43,800 nucleotides of DNA, taken from positions 1 through 43,800 of the forward strand of contig SVFB01000049.1 of NCBI GenBank assembly GCA_015057085.1. Direction: 5' to 3'. A program made the position numbers and the translations under genes. Under the pieces are notes generated by a model that saw nothing but the letters and a program-made list of their open reading frames with translations, was not told the origin of the DNA and ran no database searches. Origin of the DNA: Lachnospiraceae bacterium. Lineage in GTDB: Bacteria > Bacillota > Clostridia > Lachnospirales > Lachnospiraceae. Positions 16,363 to 24,196 of the stretch are shown piece after piece; position 1 is the stretch's first letter; the number at the start of each line of letters is the position of its first letter.

Positions 16363-17691
16363 ATGGATCTGTTTGATTACATGCGAGAACAAAATAAGGA
16401 AGAGTCTTCACCGCTTGCCTCGCGCATGCGACCGACCACCCTCGAGGAGGTTGTGGGGCAGCAGCACATTGTAGGAAAGGATAAGTTGCTCTATCGCGCA
16501 ATCAAAGCCGATAAACTTAGCTCCATTATTTTCTACGGACCTCCGGGAACCGGAAAGACCACATTGGCCAGAGTGATTGCAAATACCACCAGTGCTGAAT
16601 TTATGCAAATCAATGCGACTGCAGCCGGAAAAAAGGATATGGAGGATGTGATTGCGCAAGCCAAGGACAATCAAGGGATGTATGGCAAAAAGACCATTCT
16701 CTTCATCGACGAGATTCATCGTTTTAATAAAGGGCAGCAGGATTATCTACTGCCTTTTGTGGAGGATGGAACCATTATTTTGATTGGAGCAACCACTGAG
16801 AATCCTTATTTTGAGGTGAATGGAGCGCTTTTGTCCAGATCAGTGATCTTTGAATTGCGAAAGTTAACTGTGGAGGACTTAAAGGAACTGATTCAGCGTG
16901 CAGTAACTGATGAGAAGAAGGGCATGGGAGCCTACAAAGCTCTCATAGAAGAAGATGCCTTAGAATTTCTTGCAAATGTGGCAAACGGAGACGCCAGAGC
17001 CGCTTTAACAGCCGTTGAACTTGGCGTGTTAACCACCGAAAGAAGCGAAGATGGACTGATTCATATCACACTGGATGTGGCTGCGGAATGTATCCAAAAG
17101 CGAGTGGTATCCTATGATAAGAATGGCGACAATCACTACGATACAATTTCAGCTTTTATCAAGAGCATGCGTGGTTCTGATCCGGATGCGGCAGTATATT
17201 ATCTGGCAAGAATGCTTTATGCAGGAGAGGATATCAAATTTATCGCACGCAGAATGATGATTCTGGCATCGGAAGATATCGGAAATGCAGATCCGATGGC
17301 GCTTGTAGTAGCCACTTCCTGCGCACAGGCCATTGAAAGAATCGGAATGCCTGAGGCACAGATTATCTTGTCACAGGCAGTGACTTATCTTGCAAGCGCA
17401 CCAAAGAGCAATGCAGCCTACGAAGCCATTGACTCTGCAATGGCGTGCGTGAAAGAGACAAAGACGCCACCGATTCCAACGCATTTGCAGGATGCGCATT
17501 ATAAATCTGCTGAAAAGCTGGGACATGGATTGGGCTATAAATATGCGCATATTTATCCGAAACATTTTGTAGAGCAGCAATATTTGCCAGACGGATTGAC
17601 GGATCGAAGCTTTTATGTGCCTTCTGACCAGGGGTATGAGAAGCAAATAAAAGAGCATATGCGTTGGTTGCATGAACCGGAAGAAGAATAA
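16363..17691 (+). CDS. rarA: Replication-associated recombination protein A (MgsA/RarA)
   Basis: A 442-residue AAA+ ATPase of the RarA/MgsA/WRNIP1 family that acts at stalled replication forks. The N-terminus carries the family hallmark RMRPTTLEEVVGQQHIVG. Walker A is GPPGTGKTT near residue 59, and Walker B is ILFIDEIHRFN near residue 111. Sensor 1 is seen in LIGATTENPYFEV. The C-terminal tetramerisation region contains YDTISAFIKSMRGSDPDAAV and the KSNAAYEAI segment, both typical. Length is as expected. The ribosome site (GGGAACGGG) is imperfect. It lies 120 bp downstream of clpB in an AT-rich gap that contains two near-identical 23-bp segments (from 16288 and about 16327). Confidence 0.95.
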   Translation: MDLFDYMREQNKEESSPLASRMRPTTLEEVVGQQHIVGKDKLLYRAIKADKLSSIIFYGPPGTGKTTLARVIANTTSAEFMQINATAAGKKDMEDVIAQAKDNQGMYGKKTILFIDEIHRFNKGQQDYLLPFVEDGTIILIGATTENPYFEVNGALLSRSVIFELRKLTVEDLKELIQRAVTDEKKGMGAYKALIEEDALEFLANVANGDARAALTAVELGVLTTERSEDGLIHITLDVAAECIQKRVVSYDKNGDNHYDTISAFIKSMRGSDPDAAVYYLARMLYAGEDIKFIARRMMILASEDIGNADPMALVVATSCAQAIERIGMPEAQIILSQAVTYLASAPKSNAAYEAIDSAMACVKETKTPPIPTHLQDAHYKSAEKLGHGLGYKYAHIYPKHFVEQQYLPDGLTDRSFYVPSDQGYEKQIKEHMRWLHEPEEE

Positions 17692-17707
17692 TTGCAAGAA
17701 ATAAAGA

Positions 17708-17736
17708 TTTACGAGAAATATGGAGTTTGCTATAAT
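17708..17736 (+). promoter_or_regulatory. Promoter for the soluble chemoreceptor
   Basis: TTTACG at 17708-17713 and a perfect TATAAT at 17731-17736 are separated by 17 bp. An inverted pair GGAGTTT (17722-17728) and AAACTCC (17759-17765) brackets the -10 and start region and might bind a regulator. The leader is about 130 bases long. Confidence 0.6.
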
Positions 17737-17872
17737 TAGTATGTAGGTGCTGATTTGGTAAACTCCATTTTAATTTTATCTGTTTGGCCAGATGATTCGG
17801 GAGTTTTGACGTTGAAAAAATCAATTTTGAACATCAATTTCAGATATTTAATCAGAGTTTAAGGAGCTGAAT

Positions 17873-18832
17873 ATGATTAGAAAAACAAAGGGAAACAGCG
17901 ATTTTGAACAAAAAAATCTCCTTTTGAAAGAACAACTTGCGGCTATTCAGAAAAATGCAGGCGACCTTGCAAAATGCCTCGAAACAATAGAGCAAAAGTC
18001 ACAGGACGTCAGTGACGCATCTGACTCACTTCAGGCTCTGATGGAGGGGGCATATGAACAGATTTTGACCATGTCAGACGATGTTGCAAACATAAGTAAT
18101 GTCATGGAAGAGATGAAGGACTCTTTTGTGGATATGAGCGAAGAGTCTAAAGATGGCGCGGACTATGCCGAAAACTCCAACAAGGATGCCTATGAGATTA
18201 TGATGAATTCAGAGCGGGAGCGCCAGGAAGTTGAAGCCATGGCTGCAACCGTTGAACGAAATATGAATGAGAAAATCGAGGAATCCCGTAAAGCAGAGTT
18301 AATATTAAATCTAACTTCAAATATTATCGAGATTTCGGATCAGACAAATCTATTGGCTTTGAATGCTTCCATTGAGGCGGCACATGCAGGAGAAGAGGGA
18401 CGTGGGTTTGCTGTTGTGGCAGAAGAGATTAAGAAGCTGGCGGCAAGCTCCAGCGAAACAGCCTCTCAAATCAAAGATATTTCAAATATCGTATTGGATG
18501 CAGTTTCCGGTTTGGCAGAAGAAGCGAAGAACGTGTTGGAATTTATGAAGGATAAAACAGTCGGCAGTTATAATCAGCTGGTTGAAGTCGGTAGAAAATA
18601 TCAGAACGATTCTAAGATTATGTTCGATAAGATGCAGGATTTCTCATTCATCGCGCAGAATCTTACAGACCAGGTTAAAATATCCACCAGTTCGATTGAT
18701 ACCCTAAAGAATTCTGCAGAAGAATCCGCAGAAGGCATGAGAGACTTTATTGAAAATATAAAACAGATCTCAGAAATGGCTTCCGAGATCTGCAATCATT
18801 GCGATGAAAATGTGGACGAAACGAGAGATTAA
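17873..18832 (+). CDS. Soluble methyl-accepting chemotaxis protein
   Basis: A 319-residue receptor-like protein with no transmembrane helix. It begins with a charged coiled coil and contains the conserved signalling tip at about residues 150-190. The tip reads [20 protein letters not shown], then [20 protein letters not shown]. The coiled coil then continues to the C-terminus. No PAS, GAF, globin or CZB-type sensor was recognised, although the C-terminal [13 protein letters not shown] segment has a Cys-His cluster that might bind a metal. It would work in the cytoplasm with CheA/CheW or as a receptor for an internal signal. AAGGAG precedes the ATG. Its stop codon overlaps by 4 bp with the end of the convergent LacI-like gene. 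Confidence 0.9.
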   Translation: MIRKTKGNSDFEQKNLLLKEQLAAIQKNAGDLAKCLETIEQKSQDVSDASDSLQALMEGAYEQILTMSDDVANISNVMEEMKDSFVDMSEESKDGADYAENSNKDAYEIMMNSERERQEVEAMAATVERNMNEKIEESRKAELILNLTSNIIEISDQTNLLALNASIEAAHAGEEGRGFAVVAEEIKKLAASSSETASQIKDISNIVLDAVSGLAEEAKNVLEFMKDKTVGSYNQLVEVGRKYQNDSKIMFDKMQDFSFIAQNLTDQVKISTSSIDTLKNSAEESAEGMRDFIENIKQISEMASEICNHCDENVDETRD

Positions 18833-19686
18833 ATATCTTCTAAAATATTTAAACCATTGTATTTGTGCATATGGAGTGTTCCTTTTAATTGGAGCACTCT
18901 TTCTTTTTGCACTTCGTCCGGATGGTTGATTTGATATATCAGAGATTGAAATGCTAAACTTGTAATCTCAAGGCATGAATGACGAATTAAATCCACATTC
19001 AAATTGCTTGTGATGTTCATTTCGGATACACCAAAGCCTAAAAGTGCGATTGATTTGTTTGTTAAATTATGATTATAATATATCAGACAATCGGTCATTG
19101 ATACTGTAAGAGCACTGGTTGAACAAAAGATTGCATCGCAGTCGTGAGCAATTATTTGGGTAAATACCTGTGTCGGGTTAAAGGTGGTGAAATTTTCAAT
19201 GTTAAAAATAATATTCTCATCGTACGAAATGCCGGAGGCTGTAATCGCATCCTTATATGCCTTTAAAATTGCCTGGCCTGAGGCAGATTCGCGATGATCA
19301 ACGACGCAAGCGATGCGCTCAAGTTTTCTGTTTAGCAAAGAAATAATGCCTTGATATATTGCTGAATAATCATTTACCATGATTGCAGTCTTCGGACATC
19401 CTGCAGGATGAGAAAGCAAAAAGATAATCGGAAATTGATCAGGAATGACATCGGCGATTTCGCTATATTCAGATGCACAAGATGTAATAATGATTCCGTC
19501 CGCATCTTTTGCAAAATATTTTAGCGATTCGCGTTCCGCTTCGAGATTCCCTTGGGTATTGACAAACATTGTGAAATGACCTGCTTTTTGAAAGGTATGA
19601 TTCAAAGATTCAAGCAAGCCATCAGCTGTATGGGACATAAAATTCGGCAAAATAATACCAATTCGAAGCTGTCTGTTTTCTGTCAT
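18829..19686 (-). CDS. LacI-family sensor domain protein lacking the HTH
   Basis: A 285-residue protein matching the periplasmic-binding-protein-like sensor half of LacI/GalR regulators. It starts with a strand segment RIGIILPNF followed by the [18 protein letters not shown] helix-strand unit. [10 protein letters not shown] and the [15 protein letters not shown] segment are also typical. The DNA-binding helix-turn-helix that should precede this is missing: the start, ATG at 19686 with AAAGGAG upstream, leads directly into the sensor domain. The in-frame upstream extension overlaps the promoter and does not look like a helix-turn-helix. No signal peptide is seen, so it should be cytoplasmic. 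It may bind a sugar or nucleoside and act through a partner, or it may be a remnant. Confidence 0.75.
   Translation of the reverse strand: MTENRQLRIGIILPNFMSHTADGLLESLNHTFQKAGHFTMFVNTQGNLEAERESLKYFAKDADGIIITSCASEYSEIADVIPDQFPIIFLLSHPAGCPKTAIMVNDYSAIYQGIISLLNRKLERIACVVDHRESASGQAILKAYKDAITASGISYDENIIFNIENFTTFNPTQVFTQIIAHDCDAIFCSTSALTVSMTDCLIYYNHNLTNKSIALLGFGVSEMNITSNLNVDLIRHSCLEITSLAFQSLIYQINHPDEVQKERVLQLKGTLHMHKYNGLNILEDI
18874..18908 (+). terminator. Terminator for the soluble MCP, inside the convergent gene
   Basis: GAGTGTTCC pairs with GGAGCACTC around TTTTAATT, followed by TTTCTTTTT. It terminates plus-strand transcription of the chemoreceptor but lies within the coding region of the minus-strand LacI-like gene. 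Confidence 0.75.
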
Positions 19687-19731
19687 ATACAAGTCTCTCC
19701 TTTCCGGTAAAAGAAACTTTTCTACTAGTTT

Positions 19732-19760
19732 ATTATAAGGGATAAATGTACTATTTACAA
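19732..19760 (-). promoter_or_regulatory. Promoter of the LacI-like sensor gene
   Basis: On the minus strand TTGTAA (19755-19760) and a perfect TATAAT (19732-19737) are separated by 17 bp. The start of transcription would be near 19725, about 40 bases before the ATG at 19686. This supports that start. Confidence 0.65.
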
Positions 19761-19900
19761 ATCCAAAATAATTTTGTATAAATAAAATTACTTTTTCGAA
19801 AATCACATGAGAGTTCAAGTGCATTCGCACAATGAATCCCAAATTTTTTATTGAATAACAGTATGATTGACTGTTGAATTACTGACGCAAATCTCGCGCC

Positions 19901-19920
19901 AAGTCTCGCGAGCGAGACTT
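19901..19920. repeat. 20-bp palindromic repeat, copy upstream of the pilus operon
   Basis: AAGTCTCGCGAGCGAGACTT, an inverted repeat with 8-bp arms around CGAG. An identical copy lies at 38074-38093 before hflX. The following bases are also similar at both sites (GAAnTT, then TGAG, then GAAC and ATATATTT before the next start codon). The rest of the gap 19687-19975 holds the minus-strand promoter and no further gene. Confidence 0.85.
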
Positions 19921-19975
19921 GAATTTGGCATGAGTAGAACACATATATATTTGATGAAAAGGAGAAGATGAATTT

Positions 19976-20152
19976 ATGAAAGAAATATTTCAGGAATATG
20001 GTGGGATTTTAATTACGATTACAGCAATTTTGACTGTGATCGCAGTGATTGTAGTAGTTGTTGGACAAGGAGATTCAGGAGTGGTGGGAAAAGCATTTTC
20101 AAACCTGATTTCAAAGTTTATCGAGTCGGCAAATACCGCCGGCGGCATGTGA
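19976..20152 (+). CDS. Flp-pilin-like microprotein 1 (58 aa)
   Basis: A 58-residue protein starting MKEIFQEYGGILI, with Glu7-Tyr8-Gly9 followed by a hydrophobic helix to about residue 30 and a short amphipathic tail. Flp pilins of Tad systems are cleaved so that the mature chain starts a few residues before a Glu-Tyr pair. This protein looks like such a mature chain with no leader peptide. It precedes the secretion ATPase by 11 bp and has AAGGAGAAG upstream. Two more proteins with the same E7-Y8-G9 pattern lie downstream in the operon. By analogy it may be a fibre subunit or an inner-membrane platform component. The family assignment rests on pattern and context only. Confidence 0.65.
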   Translation: MKEIFQEYGGILITITAILTVIAVIVVVVGQGDSGVVGKAFSNLISKFIESANTAGGM

Positions 20153-20163
20153 TGGAGTAGAAA

Positions 20164-21219
20164 ATGGAGCTTGGTAAAACCTACTTTGGACCTTTATGGC
20201 GCTTTGTGGAAGCGGAGGATGTGACAGATATCGATTACAACGGAAAAGAAATCTGGCTTACGAATATTTTCAATGAACGATATCGTGCAAAGGATAGTTT
20301 TGTGAAGCAGTATATGACACCTGCATTTGTGGAGCAGTTTACCAATCGTATTGCAAATGTGATATCACAGCAATTTAACAAGCGAAATCCTGTGCTCGAA
20401 GCAGAAACTCCGGAATTGCGTGTGACAATTTTACATGAGTCTGTGGCACGAACAGGGCGTACCATCAGCATTCGAAAGACGCCTCCTGTGGTACGAATTA
20501 CGGAGGAATCGGCATTGCGCAATCACTATTGTTCCAAAGAGGTGCTAAATCTGCTTTTGAATCTTGTTCAAGCGAAGTTTAATATGGTTTTTTGCGGGAT
20601 GCCGGGAGTTGGAAAAACAGAGTGCGTAAAATTCTTGTCTGGGTTTATTCCGCCGGAGGAGCGGGTGATTACGATCGAGGATACACTGGAAATTCGTTTT
20701 AGCAAGACCAATCCTCAGAATGATTGTGTAGAAATGAAAGTGAGCGAAGATACTTTCACCTATGCAAATGCAATTAAGTCCTCCCTCCGATTAAATCCAA
20801 AGTGGATCATGCTTTCAGAATCACGTGGTGCAGAAGTGAAATATCTTTTGGAGAGTTGGTCCACCGGGGTTTGCGGAATGACAACTTTGCATACGGATGA
20901 CGTGCGCAATATCCCGGATCGCATTTTGAGTATGTTGGAAAATCGAGTGGATGCAGATCGGTTGGAAAATGATATTTACGAATCGGTGGATGTGGGAATC
21001 TTAATTCGCAAAAAGAAAAGTACAAGGGGAGAGGTCTATCGGTATATTGATCAGATATCCTTCTTTTATCGAGAAAACAGTGAAAATAAAATCTCGATGA
21101 TATTAAATCACGGCGAATTGACAGGCGAATTTCCGGCTGCTGTTTTAGACCGTTTGTCGCTACATGGTATCACAGATCCCTTTGAAAGAATAAGGGAAGA
21201 GAAGGAGGCATGGGCATGA
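20164..21219 (+). CDS. Tad/CpaF-type secretion ATPase
   Basis: A 351-residue hexameric-type ATPase of the GspE/VirB11 superfamily, closest in layout to TadA/CpaF. It would power pilus assembly or secretion from the cytoplasmic face. The N-terminal domain contains the SVARTGRTISIRK segment. Walker A is GMPGVGKTE with Lys151. The Asp box is ITIEDTLEIRF. Walker B reads KWIMLSESRGAEV, where most CpaF proteins have a Gly-Glu-x-Arg-Gly; the catalytic-position Glu is kept. The His box is CGMTTLHTDD. It is shorter than typical CpaF (over 400 residues) and lacks part of the N-terminal region. GGAG precedes the ATG. Its stop codon overlaps the next start by ATGA, which predicts translational coupling. 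Confidence 0.85.
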   Translation: MELGKTYFGPLWRFVEAEDVTDIDYNGKEIWLTNIFNERYRAKDSFVKQYMTPAFVEQFTNRIANVISQQFNKRNPVLEAETPELRVTILHESVARTGRTISIRKTPPVVRITEESALRNHYCSKEVLNLLLNLVQAKFNMVFCGMPGVGKTECVKFLSGFIPPEERVITIEDTLEIRFSKTNPQNDCVEMKVSEDTFTYANAIKSSLRLNPKWIMLSESRGAEVKYLLESWSTGVCGMTTLHTDDVRNIPDRILSMLENRVDADRLENDIYESVDVGILIRKKKSTRGEVYRYIDQISFFYRENSENKISMILNHGELTGEFPAAVLDRLSLHGITDPFERIREEKEAWA

Positions 21220-22607
21220 GCTATTTATGTATGGGAATCGTAGTGTATTTATTGCATTTGATTTTAAAGTTGAATTGGATTGCCACAGGAATCGCCCTTC
21301 TTTCCGGTGTTGCATTTTTATTGCAATTAAAAAAGAGACAGCAGGCGGCAAATATCATGAAGAATCGTTTTCAGGAAACCTGTATTTATTTAGAAATGAT
21401 GATGAATGCTTTTGCTAGGGAAGGGAAAATCGAAGCTGCACTTTCTGACGTATTGGCCTCTGTTGCATCAGGACATTTGAAAGACGTCTTGCAGCACGCA
21501 TATGATCATGTTTCGCTCACCTTCGATGAATCAGAGGTGATGAAGGATGCCTTGCAAATCATTGAGACGGAATACGATTGCAAGCGTGTGAGTGCATTGC
21601 ATCAGTTTATGCTTCATGTGGAATATTTTGGCGGAGATCGAAGTGATGCAATTGAGTTGATGGAGAAGGATGAAGCTCGCTGGAAGCGCAGGCTCGAAGA
21701 ACATCAAAATGACAGGCATAAAGATTTTCGGGAGATTGTGCTCTCTGTTGCAGTTTCAATCATCATCTGTGGTTGTATTATGTATCTTCCGGTGATGGAT
21801 ATTGATATCAGTCAAAAGGTGATTACGCAAGTGTTAAGCGTAGTATTGATTATGCTCGATGAGTTGATTGTGCTGCGTGGAATGAAATACTTAAATGTTG
21901 ATTGGATAAAATTGGACAGCTTTTGGAACGAAAATGATACCAGAAAATCCATGGAGGATTATCGTGCCTTTGATGAAAGAAGAGAAGGTAGGAGAGCAAT
22001 GTTTTATGCGCTTCCTGCAATTGTTGCAACGGTAGCTTTGTTTGTTTTGAGACACAGATGGCTTGGTGCTTTGGGATTGGGAATTAGTTTTATTTGCTTA
22101 AACAGTCACAGAATCGGTCATCGTCTGAAGGAAAAGAATTTATTAAAAGAAATCCGCAGTGCGTTTCCTGTATGGTTGGTGGATTTGGTGTTGCTCTTGC
22201 AAACCGAAAATGTCCAAAATGCAATTCAAAAGTCAAGAGAGCAGGCCCCTCGTGTGCTGTCCATGGACCTGGAACGATTGGAAGATGAACTGGTGATGAA
22301 TCCGGAGTCCTCAGGTCCTTATCATAAGTTCTTAAAAGAATTTGAGTTGCCGCAGGTGCGCACTGCGATGAGTATGCTATATGCACTTTCCATGGGAACT
22401 GCAAAAGATGGTGGCACACAGTTGATGGAGTTGGTCAACAGCAACTTTTATCTGCTGGATGAAGCAGAAAAAGTGCGCTTAAAGGATAAGAGCAGCGGCA
22501 TGTATCTTTTGTTTCTTGCGCCGGTTTTGACGGCCTCATTTAAATTGGTGGTGGACATGGCGATGTTTATGATCTCTTTTATGGGCTCATCTGCAGTCAG
22601 TTTTTAG
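21216..22607 (+). CDS. Tad platform membrane protein, TadB-TadC-like fusion
   Basis: A 463-residue membrane protein with two copies of the type II secretion F-type arrangement. Helices at the N-terminus precede a first cytoplasmic helical module (about residues 45-160, RFQETCIYLEMMMNAFAREG). Helices at about 170-215 and 260-300 follow, then a second module (about 310-420, EIRSAFPVWLVDLVLLLQTE) and a C-terminal hydrophobic stretch. Tad systems normally split these modules between TadB and TadC. Start: AAGGAGG at 21202-21208 is 7 bases before ATG 21216 but only 1 base before ATG 21210, so the second ATG is chosen. That ATG overlaps the ATPase stop as ATGA. Confidence 0.75.
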   Translation: MSYLCMGIVVYLLHLILKLNWIATGIALLSGVAFLLQLKKRQQAANIMKNRFQETCIYLEMMMNAFAREGKIEAALSDVLASVASGHLKDVLQHAYDHVSLTFDESEVMKDALQIIETEYDCKRVSALHQFMLHVEYFGGDRSDAIELMEKDEARWKRRLEEHQNDRHKDFREIVLSVAVSIIICGCIMYLPVMDIDISQKVITQVLSVVLIMLDELIVLRGMKYLNVDWIKLDSFWNENDTRKSMEDYRAFDERREGRRAMFYALPAIVATVALFVLRHRWLGALGLGISFICLNSHRIGHRLKEKNLLKEIRSAFPVWLVDLVLLLQTENVQNAIQKSREQAPRVLSMDLERLEDELVMNPESSGPYHKFLKEFELPQVRTAMSMLYALSMGTAKDGGTQLMELVNSNFYLLDEAEKVRLKDKSSGMYLLFLAPVLTASFKLVVDMAMFMISFMGSSAVSF

Positions 22608-22627
22608 TTCAAGCGGAGGAAGATAAA

Positions 22628-23005
22628 ATGAATCAAATCATCAAATCATTTCTTGGTGTGTTTTTGATCTTGTTTATGTGTGCCAGCAGCATCGCTATCT
22701 TTACGATGTTTTTGACTGTGTTGCAAGCACAGAATGCACAGGCAGAAATCGTACGGGAATTAGAAGATAGTAATTATTATCCGTCTGTGACGAAAGCATG
22801 CTTTACCCGTGCAGAAGAAGCCGGATATGATCTTAAGATTGCTGTGATTCGCCATGGAGCAGAAGCTGAGGAATGGTTATGTGCGGCGGATGTTCCGGCA
22901 CAGGCTGAGGAATGCGATTGTGTTCGTGTGAGCTTGGAATTTCCCATTCGCATTGCGCTGTTTCAAATCGGAGAGGTTCATTCTCTACAGGCATATGCAT
23001 ATTAG
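22628..23005 (+). CDS. TadE/TadF-like pseudopilin (125 aa)
   Basis: A 125-residue protein with one N-terminal hydrophobic helix (about residues 8-32), then a soluble domain with four cysteines. The helix leads into an AQNAQAEIVRELEDSNYYP segment like the amphipathic continuation in pseudopilins. Size, topology and position next to the platform protein suggest a TadE/TadF-type minor pilin. A processing site of the usual Gly-x-x-x-x-Glu type is not obvious. GGAGGA precedes ATG 22628, 20 bp after the platform gene. The cysteines may form disulfides outside the membrane. Assignment is by layout, not by recognised sequence. Confidence 0.55.
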   Translation: MNQIIKSFLGVFLILFMCASSIAIFTMFLTVLQAQNAQAEIVRELEDSNYYPSVTKACFTRAEEAGYDLKIAVIRHGAEAEEWLCAADVPAQAEECDCVRVSLEFPIRIALFQIGEVHSLQAYAY

Positions 23006-23021
23006 GAATAGGAGCAACAGT

Positions 23022-23120
23022 ATGTATCAAATCATGGAAGAATACGGAATCAGTATTATTTTGATCTTGATGGGGGCAGCAGCAATTCGAATGCTGTGTC
23101 TCATTGGAACTATCATCTAA
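23022..23120 (+). CDS. Flp-pilin-like microprotein 2 (32 aa)
   Basis: A 32-residue frame beginning MYQIMEEYGISIILIL, with Glu7-Tyr8-Gly9 at exactly the same positions as in the proteins at 19976 and 23134. Nearly the whole remaining chain is hydrophobic. AGGAG lies about 8 bases upstream, and the gene is tightly packed (16 bp after the previous stop, 13 bp before the next start). The shared N-terminal pattern in three consecutive tiny frames, each with its own ribosome site, is the main reason to believe it is expressed. Likely a membrane-embedded pilin-like subunit. Confidence 0.6.
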   Translation: MYQIMEEYGISIILILMGAAAIRMLCLIGTII

Positions 23121-23133
23121 GGAGTGAAGGCAC

Positions 23134-23280
23134 ATGAAAGATATTTTAATTGAATATGGTGGCGCAATCATTGGAATTGTAGGCGCGATCGGCATGCTTT
23201 GGGTACTTCGAGTGCCATTGTTTTCGCCGGATGGGTTGCTGGCTCAATTGGTTCGCTTTTGGCAGACTAGCGCTTGTTGA
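23134..23280 (+). CDS. Flp-pilin-like microprotein 3 (48 aa)
   Basis: A 48-residue protein beginning MKDILIEYGGAIIGIVG. It has the Glu7-Tyr8-Gly9-Gly10 pattern identical to microprotein 1, a hydrophobic helix to about residue 30 and a short amphipathic tail ending in Cys. The tail (LLAQLVRFWQTSA) resembles in character the tail of microprotein 1 (VGKAFSNLISKFIESA). AAGGAGTGAAGG lies directly upstream. Probably a paralogue of the 58-residue protein at the head of the operon. Confidence 0.62.
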   Translation: MKDILIEYGGAIIGIVGAIGMLWVLRVPLFSPDGLLAQLVRFWQTSAC

Positions 23281-23291
23281 AAGGGGAAAGT

Positions 23292-23795
23292 ATGAAGGTA
23301 ATAGTATCACAATACGGAAGAGCTTTTGTGGCAATTATGATTGCAGGCATTATCTTGATGGCGATGGGGGGAATTCGCTCCGGAGTAGAATTGGCAAAAC
23401 TCTATCACGGAAGTAATGCTGTATTTACTGAGACTGATGCTTTTTTGAAGTTTCGCAGCAGAGAAGGTATCACGGCATCATATTTGACCGACTGTCCAAT
23501 TGTAGCAAAGGAAAAAGTGGTGATTGCGAATCATTTTGCAGGCAAAAATTCTCTTGGTGAGACAGTGCAATTGAATTTGATTTATGTGGAGTCTGATTCC
23601 GGACAGACCATTGGGCCGCAGGAAGGAATCACAGGTCAATGGGTGGAAATAGAAAATCCCGGAGTCTACACCTTTTATTTTGAAGGAACCGATGCAAATG
23701 GCAATATATGTGAAATTCATATTGCAGTCCCTGTTCAGAGTCAATTGCCGCAGGAGGCAGCAATTAGCAGGCGGCCGACGGAGGAATGCATATGA
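23292..23795 (+). CDS. Pilin-like N-terminus fused to an extracellular domain
   Basis: A 167-residue protein. It starts MKVIVSQYGRAFVAIMIAG, so Gln7-Tyr8-Gly9 sits where the three microproteins have Glu7-Tyr8-Gly9, followed by a single transmembrane helix to about residue 30. The rest is predicted beta-rich and exported, with an Ig-like ending (VYTFYFEGTDANGNICEIHI). It could be a minor pilin or tip subunit with a functional head. Start: ATG 23292 with AAGGGGAAAG upstream; a TTG at 23274 would overlap the previous gene and lacks support. Its stop overlaps the next start as ATGA. Confidence 0.6.
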   Translation: MKVIVSQYGRAFVAIMIAGIILMAMGGIRSGVELAKLYHGSNAVFTETDAFLKFRSREGITASYLTDCPIVAKEKVVIANHFAGKNSLGETVQLNLIYVESDSGQTIGPQEGITGQWVEIENPGVYTFYFEGTDANGNICEIHIAVPVQSQLPQEAAISRRPTEECI

Positions 23796-24154
23796 AGAAT
23801 GTTATTATCGGAATTACCGGCGGTTTTATCCTATTGTACACAGTCGTGATTTGCTTATCGATATATGGCTCTGTTTCTCGCTCAAACGAGATGGAACATG
23901 GGCTTTCACGCTCGGTGGAGACGGTGCTTCTGCGCTCGTATCAGACTTCTACCAGTCATTCAGAGGTGTTAACTCAGGTAGAACAAGAATTGCAACAATG
24001 GATTGCTTCAGAATCTGAAGTGGAAATCACCTTGAAAGTATGCGATTTGCAAAAGGGGATTTTGTCTGTGGAAGTAATAGAGCAATATCGCACACCCTTT
24101 GGTGCCGTGCGTAAGAAGCAATACGAAAAAACAGCCATCATAGAGACGGCATAG
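23792..24154 (+). CDS. TadE/TadF-like pseudopilin, second copy (120 aa)
   Basis: A 120-residue protein with an N-terminal hydrophobic helix (residues 5-27) followed by a soluble alpha/beta region (SRSVETVLLRSYQTS, then a Gln/Glu-rich helix and ITLKVCDLQKGILSVEVIEQ). The topology is like the 125-residue protein at 22628, and both resemble TadE/TadF minor pilins. Start: GGAGG at 23780-23784 is 7 bases before ATG 23792, so this is preferred over ATG 23786, which lies only 1 base after it. The ATGA overlap with the preceding gene indicates coupling. Confidence 0.55.
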   Translation: MKNVIIGITGGFILLYTVVICLSIYGSVSRSNEMEHGLSRSVETVLLRSYQTSTSHSEVLTQVEQELQQWIASESEVEITLKVCDLQKGILSVEVIEQYRTPFGAVRKKQYEKTAIIETA

Positions 24155-24196
24155 AGCGAGACTTGAACCCAAAAAAATAGAATTGGAGGGAAAATT

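Noticed and set aside
17737-17872. Cyclic di-GMP riboswitch in the chemoreceptor leader
   Set aside because: The conserved core sequences of that riboswitch class were not found.
19687-19842. Longer LacI-like protein with an N-terminal domain
   Set aside because: The extension overlaps the TATAAT promoter, has no helix-turn-helix features, and the ribosome site fits the start at 19686.
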